64,000 nucleotides of DNA from Desmodus rotundus (taxonomy: Eukaryota > Chordata > Mammalia > Chiroptera > Phyllostomidae), in NCBI RefSeq assembly GCF_022682495.2, contig NC_071392.1:53531459-53595458 (forward strand). The letters run 5' to 3'. The notes under the pieces are model-generated. The model made no database searches and was not told the origin of the DNA. It saw nothing but the letters and a program-made list of their open reading frames with translations. The position numbers and the translations under genes were made by a program. Within the stretch, counting starts at the first letter, position 1. Each line of letters opens with the position of its first letter. Shown here in pieces: positions 12,211 to 23,792 of this stretch.

Positions 12211-12394
12211 AGCCACTATATAGTGTGGTGCATTATTATAGGGAATCATAAGGAGGAAAAGAAAGTCATAATAAAAAATGAAACACTTCTCATAATAGCA
12301 CTATTTTTGGTAACTTAGTTTCATTGTGCCCTTTCTAGGTAACAAATTACATGGGCATAGTAGTTATAAGGTTGCCACACGTATTAAATAAGCA

Positions 12395-12447
12395 GATATA
12401 AGTAATATGTCATGAACAGTGCTTACCTCATAGTAAGCCCTCAATAA
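12395..12447 (+). repeat. MIR SINE fragment
   Basis: The sequence 'gaacagtgcttacctcatagtaagccctcaataactc' matches the 3' part of MIR (the 'lowest-activity/length of CORE-SINE' end: cagtgcctggcacatagtaagcgctcaataa type). It is immediately followed by the poly-T head of an antisense L1, which probably interrupted it. Confidence 0.6.
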
Positions 12448-14605
12448 CTCTTTTTTTTTAATTGAATGTATTGGGGTCACATTGATTAACAAAATTATAT
12501 ATTTTTAAGGTATACAATTCTATAAAACCTTATTTGCATATTGTACTGTGTGCTCACCACCCCATAATGTCACTTTATATCACTGTTTGCCCCCTATTTA
12601 CGCTCTCTTACCTCCTCCCATACCCATTTCCCTCTAGTAATGATTATAATGCTGTTTGTCTATGAGGATTTTTGTTTGTTTGTTTGTTTTGCTTACTCCA
12701 TTCACCTTTTTCCACCCAGCCCTCCTACCTCCTCCCCTCTTACAGCTGAGTCAATTTCCATTTGTTTGTTAGTTCATTTTGTTAGTTAGATTCCACATTT
12801 AAGTGGAATCATATGGTATTTGTCATTCTCTGACTGGCTTTTTTCAGTTATCATAATGTTCTCCAGGTCTATCCATGCTGTCAAGAAGAGTAAAATTTTC
12901 TTCTTTTTTTACAACCAAGTAGTGTTCCATTGTGTAAATGCACCACAGCTTTTTTATACACTCATCTAACGGGTACTTTGGCTGCTTCCAAATCTTGGCT
13001 ATTGTAAATAGTGCTACAATGAACATAAGGGTGCATATATTCTTTTGAATTAGTGTTTCAGTTTTTTTTTTCAGATAAATTCCCAGAAGTGGAATCACTA
13101 GATCAGAAAGCATTTCTGTTTTTAATTTTTTGAGATAAGTCCATACCACTTTTCACAGTGGCTATACCAATCTGCATTCCCACCAACAGTTCCATTTTCT
13201 CTACATCCTTGCCAACACTCGTTTTGTTGATTTATTGATGATAGTCATTCTGACAGGTGTGAGGTGATACTGTACTGTGGTTTTAATTTTCACTTCTTTG
13301 ATGATTAGTGACATTGAGCATCTTTTTATGTGCCTATTAGACATTTGTATGTTGTCTTTGGAGAAATGTCTATTTAGGTCCTTAGTTCACTTTTAAAATT
13401 GGATTGTTTGTTTTTTTGGTGTTGAGTTTTATAAATTCTTTATAAACTTTGAATATTAACCCCTTATCATATGTATTGGTGGATGTGTTCTTCCATTCTG
13501 TGGGTTGTCTCTTCATTTTGTTGATGGTCTCCTTTGCTGTACAAAACTTTTTTAGTTGGATGTAGTCCCATTTGTTTATTTTGTTGTTGTTGTTCCCTTG
13601 CCCAAGGAGATACATCAGAAAAAAATACTGCTATGAGAAATTTTACTGCCTATATTTTTTCCCAGGGTTTCTATGATTTTGAGTTTAACATTTAAGTCTT
13701 TAATCCATTTTGAGTATGTTCTTGTGTATGGTATAAGAAGATGGTCTAGTTTCATTTTTTTGCTTGTATCTGTCCTAATTTCCCAACACCATTTGACTAT
13801 TTTTATACTTTTGTATGTTCTTGCCTCCTTTGTCAAATATTGATTGATCATGAAGGCTTAGATTTATTCCTGGGCTCTCTATTCTATTTCATTGGACTAT
13901 GTGTGTGTTTTTATTCCAGTACCATGCTATTTTGATTACTATGGCCTTGTAGTATATTTTGACACTAGCATGATTTCTCCAACTTTGTTCTTCTTTCTCA
14001 AGATTGCAGTGGGTATTTGGAGTCTTTTGTAGTTCCATATAAATTTTTGGAATATTTCTTCTAGTTCTGTGAAATATGCCATTGGCATCTTGATAAGAAT
14101 TGGCATTGAATCTCTAGACCCGTTTGGGTCATATAGACAATTTAATGATGTTAATTCTTCTTACCGTGAACATGGTATGTGCTTCTACTGTATTGTATAT
14201 TTATCAATTTCTTTCTTCTCATAATTTTCCAAATACAGGAATTTTACATCCTTGGTTAAATTTATTCCTAGGTATTTTTTTGATGCACTTGTAAATGAAA
14301 TTGTTTTCTTATTCCACCCCCCCTAACCCCAATAGTTCATTGTGGGTGTATAGAAATTCAAGTGATTCCTGGATATTTATTTAGTAACCTCCTATTTTAC
14401 TGAATTCATTTATCAGTTCTAATCATTTTTTTGTGGAATCTTTAGGGTTCTCTATATACAGTATCATGTCTCCTACAAATAATGACAGTTTAACTTCCTT
14501 GCCAATTGGATGCTTTTTTCTTCTTCCTGATTGCTGTGGCTAGGACTTCCAGTGTTATGTTGAACAAGAGAGGTGAATACGGACATCCCTGTCTTGTTCC
14601 TGATC

Positions 14606-14860
14606 TTAAGGAAACGCTTTTAGTGTTTGCCCCTTAAGTATGATGTTGGCTATGGGTTTGTCATATATGGCCTTTATTATGTTGATGTGTGTTCTCTCTA
14701 TGCCTGCTTTGAGAGTTTTTTTTATCATAAATCGATGCTGGACTTTTTCAAATACTTTTTCTGCATCTGTCGATGTGATCATGTGATTTTTTTTATCCTT
14801 CAGTTTGTTTATGTGGTATATTATGTTAAATGATTTGTGGATATTGTAACAACCTTGCAT
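14606..14860 (-). pseudogene. Old L1 ORF2 RT fragment
   Basis: This 84-codon reverse-strand stretch carries the RT motif [13 protein letters not shown] and a following IKAIYDKP segment, which place it in the RT palm region. The phenylalanine and aspartate of motif A are retained, but flanking frames are shifted. Confidence 0.75.
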
Positions 14861-14917
14861 CCACAGAATAAATCCCTCCTGACCATGGTATATGGTCTCT
14901 TTAATGTGTTGCTGTAT

Positions 14918-15298
14918 TCAGTTTTCTAATATTTTCTTGAGTATTATAGCATCTATGTACATTAGGGATATTGGCCTATAATTTTCTTTCTTTGCAGTGT
15001 CTTTATCTAGTTTTGGAATCAGTATAGTGCTGACCTTGTAAAATGAGCTTGGGAGTCTTCCCTCCTTTTGAATTTTTTGGAATTGTTTGTAAAGAATAGA
15101 TCTTAGTTTTTCTTTGAATATTTGGTAAAATTCTCCTGTGCAGCTATCTGGTCCAAGTCTTTTGTTTATTGAGAGGTTTTTTAATACTGCTTTAATTTCA
15201 CTTGTAATCTGTCTATTCGGATTCTCTGATTCTTCCTGATTCAGTTTTGGGAGATTACATGTTTCTAAAAATTTATGTATTTCATCCAGATTGTCCAA
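14918..15298 (-). pseudogene. Old L1 ORF2 RT N-terminal fragment
   Basis: This 126-codon stretch contains the ORF2 pre-RT/RT-1 segment (LGPDSCTGEFYQIFKEKL, then LPSSFYKVSTILIPK and NYRPISLM). It is the upstream neighbour of the fragment at 14606-14860 but in a different frame, so ORF2 is dead. Confidence 0.8.
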
Positions 15299-15500
15299 TT
15301 TCTTGGCATATAGTTGTTCATAATATTTTCTTACAGTTCTTTGTATTTCTGTGGAGTTAATTGTTATTTCTCCTCTTTTATTTCTGATTTTTATTTATTT
15401 AAGTCATCTCTCTTTTTTTCTTAATGAGTCTGTTTAAAATTTTATGAGTCACTGAAAAAGAGCATCTCTACTTTTTACTAATCATGTTGTATATTTAAGG

Positions 15501-15691
15501 CAGTGGATCTCAATCTTTTATGTGCTTTGAGATAATCCTTTGAGTCTATTAAAACAGATGGCTGGGCCTCATTTCAAGAGGGTTTTTTTTTCTCTGTTGG
15601 TGTTAGGTAAGACCTGAGAATTTCTATATCTAGCAAGTTCTTAGATGATGTTCATGCTGTTGACTGGGGGCAAAAGTTTTGAGAACCAGTG
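15501..15691 (+). mobile_element. MER5-type non-autonomous hAT (Charlie) element
   Basis: The ends match the MER5A pattern: cagtggatctcaa at 15501 and the complementary ttttgagaaccagtg ending at 15691, a terminal inverted repeat. The interior has the expected 'gctgggcctcattt' and 'tgatgttcatgctgttgac' segments. It is about 190 bp with no coding capacity. The flanking 8-bp target duplications expected for hAT elements are not clearly preserved. Confidence 0.75.
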
Positions 15692-17059
15692 GTTTGAGTG
15701 TGGGGAATAGGGATGAGATTTATATTCACAATAGAGTCTGTTACTTGGCAGTTAGGAATTCCTTTCTTTTCTCTCTGTACATTCTGAACCCTCGCTTCCT
15801 GTGCTCTTGGTTTTCTGAAGCAGCAGTAACCAGTCAGAAAGTGAAAAATTTCCTTATTCTACTTTGAATTTTCTCAGGGATTACTAATTATACCAATGTT
15901 GTTAATTCTGGCACTTTTCTGTGATAGTAAGTATATGTTGGTCTTTCCAAGGTGGTTTTGCCATGATGCCAAAGCATCTGAATAGGAACATTATGATTTT
16001 CCTTGGGTCTGTATTAGTATTTGATATACTATAAAATGTATATTTTTCATTTAATATTCATTTAATCCATTATGTTCTTTCTCTTATCCTTTTTAATTCT
16101 CATTTAATTAGCCCGAGTTACAAATGGCATCACTTATAAACATACTTGTAAGCACAGCAATGTGACTTTCAGCATCTCTGTAATGATAGTTGAAACTACT
16201 TGGAACTCTAGCTTACATTCCTTTAAGTCTTTCTGATCTAAATATTCTTTTCCATGATGCCAAAAGGTTCTGTGTGATCATCTAAAGTTTGAAATTCTTT
16301 TTCAAATCAAAAGCACTGCCAAACTAAGAAGCAAGTGTGTGAAGAAAATGTGTGGAAACACCAGTCATTACAGGTTAGTTTATAAAAAGAGTTGCAGATT
16401 GATGGGCCTTTGAAAAATGTTTGGTGACATAAAACTCTTTCAATCAGTTCCAAAACTGGCAACTCCCTTGTTGCATCAGATTTTCTTTCCTTCACTTTTC
16501 TTTTCTCTCTAACAGAGACAGACACATCTCCTTTCCTGCATCCCATTTTAGATGACTGATGGAAAAGTAAACACCAAATATGAGCATGTGGGGATAGTTT
16601 ATTTCTTTTTACATTGACTAGAAGGCAGTGTTGAAAGGGAGACACTGCTGTCATTTCACAATGTAGGAAATTTAGAAAAGGTGTTAGAGCTGTTTTAAAT
16701 AATTCCTATTTTAGGATTATGCCATTCATGAGGGTATGTAGTCTTTCCTTTAAAGATGGAATTTGTTTAAAGTATATCTGAGATCTCTTGGTGACAAATA
16801 AACAATGTGTTCAAAAGAAAGCCCTGTAATTTTTTCATTAGATGATTCATGTTTAAAAATGTCAAATGATCAGAAATGAAAGACCCAATGATTGGGTCAT
16901 TTGAAACATATGGTCCTAGGAATTATTATGCATGCCAACTCTAAATATGGAATATCAGTCCCTTCTTTTGTCCTTATAAAGATAGCAGAGTCTTCCTGCC
17001 TCATTCTTTTCTTTTTTGTAGCTTAAATTCAGTGCCCTCAATTTTCTGTACCTACAAGG
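15692..17059. other. Unassigned single-copy-like sequence
   Basis: I see no recognisable gene or repeat. A 115-codon reverse frame at 16307-16654 shows no family motif, signal peptide or splice context that would support a gene. Confidence 0.5.
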
Positions 17060-17335
17060 CAGCTTAGGATCATGATTAAAAGTAAAGACTAGGAAGTGAT
17101 TTTGCCCAGGTTCAACTTTTGAGTCTACTTCTTATTCATTGGGTGGTGTTGAGAAGGCTACTAAGCTTTTCTGTGCCTACATTTACTAATTTGTAAAATC
17201 CAAAATAATTAGTACACTTAGCTTGAAAGATTGCAGTGAAAATTAATTGAAATAATATATATATAATGGCATTAGAACAGTTCCTGGCACGTAATAGGCA
17301 CACTCAATCAATATTAGCTTTTATTATTTACTTTG
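17060..17335 (+). repeat. MIR SINE, near full length
   Basis: The order of MIR segments is visible: 'aggatcatgattaaaagtaaagac' at the start, then 'tttgtaaaatccaaaataatt' (about 17190-17210) and the 3' part 'acagttcctggcacgtaataggcacactcaatcaatatta' (about 17278-17317). It is heavily diverged, as expected for this ancient tRNA-derived SINE. Confidence 0.75.
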
Positions 17336-17679
17336 ATTAGACTACCTGTTTTGATCAATTATTTCCCAAAGAGAGGTTATATTAGGACAACCTCAGGATA
17401 AATTGCTATTTAGGATATCATTTGAGAATGGTTCAGACTTAAAATAGTTTAAATATTATTAAATTCAGACTAATGTTTATCAAAATTGAATATGTGGTTA
17501 TATTGATCAGGGGTTATGTTTCTACATAGAAACCATATTCTATTATAGTCATTTCCCCATACATTAACAATGGAAACCTTTTTTTAAGCCAGTAGATTTT
17601 GGATTCTTTTGTTTAGTGAGAAAGGATCTGTAATCTTTATTTCTGTTATGAGTAATTACTTGAATGACTCAAGTAATAT

Positions 17680-17770
17680 AAATGTCTAACCCCTATGCTA
17701 TACACCTGAAGCTAATGTAAAATAATATTGAATGTCAACTGTTATGGAAAAGATTTTTTAAAAGGAAAAT
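17680..17770 (+). mobile_element. L1 3' terminus fragment
   Basis: 'tatacacctgaagctaatg' (17700-17718) with 'aaaataatattgaatgtcaactg' is the extreme 3' end of old L1 families, followed by an A-rich tail. It is a severely 5'-truncated copy. Confidence 0.65.
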
Positions 17771-20349
17771 AATGGCTCATGTTAAATTTTAATATAATAT
17801 AAATAAATAAATTCATAGAAATGAATTCTTTTGAGTTAAATATTTGGTCATGAGATGCACATTGTAGATTTTGGGGGGGTATTAAGATAAATTATCTAGA
17901 ATTATTATAATCCCAAGTTCCTACTTGTTACTGAATTTTTCCAACTCATCAAATCAATAACATCCATTACTTCTTGGGAAGGACAGATCTTGCTGAGGAC
18001 AATAATCTTCATTGGACATTGACCCTTCAGATAAGATTTGTCACATCTATAGCAAGATAATGGTGGTGAAGTAAGTACCTTTTCTTTGAAAAAAAAATTT
18101 TTGAGAGTAAAAGAGGGGCATATGTTATGATTTCCTTATAAATCAGAACTTCGTGTAGGGATCATGGAGCAGAACAGAGCAGAGCACAGCATTGGTCAGT
18201 ATATATGGAAAGTTCCCACAATGTGGAAAGCAACAAGTCTCCCAGTACTAGAGAGAACTACTGAAAGAAAAGAAGATCAAGAAAACTGACAGAATACTTT
18301 CTCTTCAAGATCCTGCCATCTTAAGGTGGCTTCTTGAATCTGGAAAAGGAGAAATAAAATATTCAGACCTGTCTTAAGTCAAGAACACTGAAAGTTTACA
18401 CCTGCAGTTACTTGGGAAAAACCTGGGAGGTAGCAGATTTTTTTTTATCATGGCAAAATGTCCAACATGGCAGTGGAGGGCCAAGGGCTAATTGGGAAGA
18501 CTCAGGGTACTTGGATGGACTCCTGCATACTGCATTGTGCAGCAGAGAAAACAGCTAAGGCCTTCTTCCCCATTCCCTCTCCACTCTCCCTGTTCTGGGA
18601 AGACCAGTGGACCAAAGGATGCCAAAAGCTGGGATCTCACCACCAAGCACAATATCAAGCTCCACGGTCACCAGCAGTGGGTGCCAGCCTAGTACCCTAA
18701 AAACCAAATCAGAACAATTAGTGTCACTAGCAGAGGATTCCCAGTATTGTGGGCAGATGGTAGGACATCTCAGCAGAAGCCAGAGAAAACTGAGAGGATA
18801 AAGGAGCCAGATGCTCCTCTTCACATGGACAATACCATCTTATAAAGAAGGAAGAAGAAAAAGAAAGTTTTCCTTTTCAATTTAAAAGATTTTTTTGTCT
18901 GTTTTGATATCAGTAAGAATGAACCCTATAAGGAAAAGCCATATCAATGATAGAAAAGTAAAGCAAGTGAGTTGTATGATATAAATTTCATCCTCACTAC
19001 AGAAATTATTAAGATAACCATTCTGTGTTCAAAAGCACATGAAAGGTTGAGGTTTCCTAAGTCAGGAAATGTATCGGTATAAACACAGCTCATTTAGCCC
19101 TGACGTGGACCACATGCCCCCAGAGTCCCAGTGTCTGGAGATTTTTAACCTAATTGCTCACCTGATTCTAATTTCTTTTATTCAAATTCTATCCTGCATG
19201 TTTCTGCCGACATAATCATTTTCCTGCAGTCTGAGTCTTTTTTCAAGTAGTTCCTTTATTCAAGAGCCTCCATATTTGTTTATACTTAGAAGTACTGTGA
19301 TTCACTCTAAAGGTTTATTTGTTTCATGCTTTATTGCTATTATTTGTTCTTTTGAATGGTTCTAATTATAATTTATGGCAAATCAGGAGAAGTTTTCTGT
19401 AACTTTTAGCTACAGAAAATTACTATTTGGAATCAGTTTTCTTCCTATATCTTTACTGTTACTTGAAACATAATATATACTTTTTGGCATGAAGATATAA
19501 TCATTTTAATAAAGAATCAAGCTGACCAACAGCAGAAAGTGTGCATAACTTGAAGATACTACTCCTAAGCAGTTGAATTCAGTGAGCACACAGAAACTTG
19601 AGAAAAGTATACAATTTAGCTTTGACACATATTGAAGTCTTGTTATGTTAGTTTGCCTATTTCATGGGATTTGTAAGCTCAAGGACCTTGATGCTAACTT
19701 AATACAAACAAAATGAAATATTCTTCACAAAATTGCTAAACATATGTGAGATTCGTTTGATGATGTTTTTAAATTTCTTCATAAAATATGTCATGATCAC
19801 TAGCAGTTATTGTTTAGAAATGTAAATCACAAAAATGAAGCGATATCATTGTCAGCAAAGGACCCATTATTTCTATGGGTTAGATTTCAGATTCAGTTAA
19901 CTTACACTGAATCCCTGCTATATCACAAATAAATAACCCAAATTTTTGTACATGTCATAAAAATATTTACTTAATTTTTCATTCAGGTTTTTTTTTCCTG
20001 CTATGGGTTAGGCATGTGCTAGGTATACATGATGAGAGGAAAAGATGGAAGACATAGTTTAGGAACTCAAGGAATGTAGAATATATTCAGGGGCTGGGTC
20101 AATAAACAGATAAATATTAAAATAAATATTTGTACAGGTTGACCTTAGAACCTAGAGGACGAGCTGGTTCAACATGGAGGTAGTTAAGGAAGGTTACCTT
20201 GAGTGTTTATTAATTAACCTTTATCAAAAAAGGGGGAAGAATGAAGGTGACACTTCTTTAGAGAACCTCAAGGAGGTACAAACAAAACATAAGATGCATG
20301 TTGACAAAGTGGGTTCGTATAAGGGTTGAAGCGTAGAGTGGAAGCCAGA
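17771..20349. other. Unassigned sequence, no gene seen
   Basis: This is AT-rich. Several overlapping 60-90-codon frames on both strands at 18458-18824 share one moderately GC-rich block but have no recognisable protein motif. I found no repeat family I could name. Confidence 0.45.
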
Positions 20350-20530
20350 TCATGAACAATTCACTCTAAACCTCACAAAAATTCTGTCAGGGATGAGTTG
20401 GTATGCCTTATTATAGATGAGGAAATAGACATCGGGAGCTTAAAAAACTGCTCATGGCTACAGGGTAAGTAACAAAGTCAGGTCTCCTGAACTCAAACCC
20501 AGTGCTCATCTCACTACCATAGCAGAGGAG
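20350..20530 (-). repeat. MIR SINE, antisense
   Basis: In reverse orientation the MIR core is clear: 'gatgaggaaatagacatcgggagc' (20418-20441), 'agggtaagtaacaaagtcagg' type text, and 'ctgaactcaaacccagtgctcat' (20487-20510). Confidence 0.75.
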
Positions 20531-20661
20531 TTACTGGGTTTTTAGTTTCTTACTGAATATTTTTGTTTTTAAGAATATCATCAGTCTTAAAAAGTGAGAA
20601 ATTGAGTTAGAATTGATTTCTTGTGTGTGCAATGCTATTTAGATAATTAAACTACTCAAAA

Positions 20662-20681
20662 GTATAATAATAATAATAATA

Positions 20682-20724
<43 letters not shown>
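20662..20724 (+). repeat. (TAA)n microsatellite
   Basis: About 20 units of ATA/TAA with one interruption near 20683. It is likely to vary in length. Confidence 0.95.
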
Positions 20725-20725
<1 letters not shown>

Positions 20726-22426
20726 TCTTGCTCTTATTATAGCAGGCAAGAAGTTCCTATCTACCTCCACAACTATATGGTTACAGTTTATATTGAGCAT
20801 GATAAATTTTAAAAATATGTTTCTACCACAAAAGATAGTCTTTAGTTCAGTTCTTCTGAATATCTATATGACCAGAAACCTGGGAGACGAGATCAAATAG
20901 CTGATGGACTAGACTTAAGGAAGGGGCAGCCTGAAAGTGTAATCTCATGTGGGTCTTTGTATGAAGTTGGCCAGTATTATAGCATTACTTTTTCAAGAAA
21001 AAGGATGTAACACCAGTGAATATTTTCATGTCTTAGAGTGACTCTACAACAGCAGGGACATTAAAAGAATTTTAGAACCATGACAAAACAAAACAAAACA
21101 AAATAAAATATGACAAAAAAAATTTATCCATGTCTTATGCTCCTTTGGGGACCAGAGAAGGAAATCATCTCTTTTTTTAAGGGAAAATTGATTAACCTAG
21201 GGCCATTCTCCTTATTGAGGTCTGATGTTAGGCATTAGCGAGGTGTATGTGTGTCTACATTTATCTGGAATGGAGGGAGGGAACCTATAGGATTGCTTAT
21301 ATTCTTAAAGGGACCTGATAAATCACGCAGTATTAAACATTTCAATTGTTACATCACCTAATGAGTGTGTGTATGTGTATTTTATGTTTGCAGGTGGTCT
21401 CAGATGACTTTTATCCTGTAGTGTTGAATTCTCCTAAGTTGATCCTAAAAGGCATGCAAAAGGATTGAGAAGAAATTTTGTTAACATTGGATAAAAACTT
21501 AAAAAAATATTTAAAGAGGCTTTTCATACAGCAACATACTGCTTCCATTATGTCATCCAAACAATAGTATCAGCATTGTGTTCCACAACAATAAAGCTTT
21601 TGGATCTATAAATTAATGTTTAATATGTGAACTATAAACATAATATTTTAATTATGGAATTTAAATCAATTCCACATTACCAGTCTCTCAGTTCACGTGA
21701 ATGACTAAAACTGTAATATTTAAGTTCAGTTGAGTTGGTTAACAATTTCTGCTTTTTAAAATTCATAGCAGATTACTAAATCTCTTAATAAACTTTCCAT
21801 CCCACCCCAAAAATATTTTCAGATAATTTAGAATAGTACATGTGTTGCTATAATAACTGTACAAGCTAAAGTAATATACCACATAATTGCCATGAAATGT
21901 AAGGAGCATTATTACAAAGTTTGTATTAAATAAACAAAGAGCCAGGGTGTATAAAGGTGATTCAATCATAAAAAGATTTAATTTATATTGATCACTAAAA
22001 TTGAAATCTGGGAATCATTTTGCATCATTTATAATTTTTTTCACCTCCTCAATTGTTTAAGTGTTTTATTCCTTTTAAAGAGTAGCTCTGAAATTTGTTT
22101 CATATTTTCTGAAATTATTGGCCTCAAAGTGTAAATTTAAATTTAATATTATATCCAATCTAAGTATACACATTTTAGAATAGTAGTTAAATATCAGTAG
22201 TGTTTTTATGAAAACTATTGAGAAGTTAATTATATAAATCAAAAAGCCATAATTTTGTCCTCTCTGAGGACTCAGGTTTTGTTGATCTTTATATGTTTAC
22301 AGAGTATCTTTGATATACTTTATACTCTTTTGCAAAAAAATAAGTATTGAGTTGAGCTGAAACTTGTACTTTTGAAGAGAAAAAAAATCTATCATTCAAT
22401 GTTTAACTTCTTTAGAAAGAATTCTT
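20725..22426. other. Unassigned sequence with an A-rich simple repeat
   Basis: A short (AAAAC)n tract lies at about 21083-21107. I see no gene or nameable interspersed repeat in the remainder. The 68-codon reverse frame at 21763-21969 is in very AT-rich sequence and has no family features. Confidence 0.5.
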
Positions 22427-23555
22427 TTTTATTGTTGTTCAATTACAGTTGTCCCTCGTTTTCCCCCATTACTCTCCCCTGCCCTACCCACCTCTGTGTT
22501 CCACAATCAATCCTCCCCTGCCCCGTTGTCTTTGTCTATTGGTATTTGATACAAGTTCTTTGACTTGACCCTTCTGTTCTTTCCCCTGTTGCCCCCCTTC
22601 CCCCTCCCGTCTGGTCACTGTCAGTTTGTTCTTTACTTCCATGTTTCTGGTTCTATTTTGCTCACTTGTTTGTTTTATTGATTAGGTTCCACTTATAAGT
22701 GAGATCATATGGTATTTGTCTTTTACCGCCTGGCTTACTTCATTTAGCATAATGCTTTCCAGATCCATTCATGCTGTCCCAAAGGGTAGGAGCTCCTTCT
22801 TTCTTTCTGCAGTGTAGTATTCCATCATGTAACTGCACCACAGTTTTTTGATCCACTCGTTTACTGATGGACACTTAGGCTGATTCCAGCACTTGGCTAT
22901 TGTACATAACACTGCTATGAATATTGGGGTGCATAGGTTCTTTTGAATTCGTGTTTCAGGATTCTTAGGGTATAATCCCAGGAGTGGAGTTGCTGGGTCA
23001 AAAGGCAGTTCCATTTTTAGTTTTTTGAGGAAATTCCATAGTGTTTTCCATAGTGGATGGACCAGTCTGCATTCCCACCAACAGTGCACTAGGGTTCCCT
23101 TTTCTCCACAACCTCGCCAGCACTTGTTGTTTGTTGACTTGTTTGTGTTGGCCATTCTGACAGGTATGAAGTGATATCTCATGGTGGTTTTAATTTGCAT
23201 TTTCCTGATGGCTAGTGATGCTGAGCATCCTTTCATATATGTCTGGGCCCTCCGTATGTTCTCCTTGGAGAAGTGTCTTTTCAGGTCCTTTACCCATATT
23301 TTAATTGGATTGTTTGTCTTCCTGGAGTGGAGTCATGTGAGTTCTTTGTGTATATATTTTGGAGATCAAACCTTTGTCCAAGATATAATTGGCAAATATA
23401 TTTTCCCTTACGGTTGTTTCCCTTTTCATTTTGCTGATGTTTTCATTAGCCCTGCAGAAACTTTTTCTTGTTTTCTTGTTTATTCTTTCCTTTATGTCCC
23501 TTTCTCTAGGGGTGATATCAGTGAAAATATTCCTGTGTGAATTATCTGAGATTAG
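22427..23555 (-). mobile_element. Relatively young L1 3' third, antisense
   Basis: The T-head (22427-22437) is followed by an L1 3' UTR (22438-22620) and the C-terminal part of ORF2, ending at about 23555. The layout matches the other young L1s of this window (for example 49363-50460). Homology stops within 'tatctgagatt' at the truncation point. It keeps a 155-codon ORF2 piece without a stop, so it is less decayed than most copies here. I found no clean TSD. Confidence 0.85.
22769..23236 (-). pseudogene. L1 ORF2 C-terminal domain with zinc-knuckle-like motif
   Basis: A 155-codon uninterrupted reverse-strand piece corresponds to the last part of L1 ORF2p. The cysteine-rich motif is intact: C39, C43, H51 and C56 (CX3CX7HX4C, in [19 protein letters not shown]). 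It is followed by the conserved [12 protein letters not shown] and [13 protein letters not shown] segments. In L1s this domain binds RNA and is needed for efficient retrotransposition. Here the EN and RT domains are absent because the copy is 5'-truncated, so no functional protein is expected. Confidence 0.85.
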
Positions 23556-23595
23556 ACTCTTTTAAGTGTCCAGTTAGCTTTCTTTTATGTATATG

Positions 23596-23792
23596 TACAG
23601 GGTTCAGTACAAATAATGCCCCTCTTTTATTACAAAATCTTAAGCATGCAATTCTGTAACAACAATATCACACTCAAGCACACCATATGACATTTTAGGT
23701 GAAATGTTCAAATTAAAAGTATAAATTATTATACCCATATTATTATCCTACCAACCACATACAAGCAGACATTACTTCTGCTATACCCTGTA
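23596..23792. mobile_element. Mariner-type MITE, 197 bp
   Basis: Both ends start with TA and an inverted repeat. The left end reads TACAGGGTTCAGTACAAATA from 23596; the right end, read in reverse from 23792, gives TACAGGGTATAGCAGAAGTA. About 30 terminal bases are related, with mismatches. There is no open frame. The TA dinucleotide at each end is the target duplication expected of Tc1/mariner elements. It presumably depended on a transposase encoded elsewhere. Confidence 0.7.

Larger units (their letters stand above)
12450..15450 (-). mobile_element. Old L1, antisense, 5'-truncated
   Basis: The T-run at 12450-12460 opens an old-type L1 3' UTR (ttggggtcacattgattaac, 12471-12490), followed by about 2.8 kb of ORF2 in reverse that fades out near 15450. 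ORF2 pieces are at 12844-13149, 13382-13851, 14606-14860 and 14918-15298, in different frames and with internal stops. The 3' UTR differs from the pyrimidine-rich one of younger copies, so this belongs to an earlier L1 wave. I could not find a convincing TSD. Confidence 0.8.

Noticed and set aside
16307..16654. 115-codon reverse-strand open frame outside recognised repeats
   Set aside because: No conserved domain, signal sequence or splice context, and codon usage gives no sign of coding. A frame of this length is expected by chance in 64 kb.
18458..18824. Cluster of overlapping 60-90-codon frames on both strands
   Set aside because: The frames overlap in three readings with no recognisable motif, which is typical of a locally GC-richer non-coding block. 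I could not match it to a processed pseudogene.
20662..20724. Regular repeats considered as a CRISPR-like array
   Set aside because: Simple trinucleotide repeat without spacers, in a mammalian genome.
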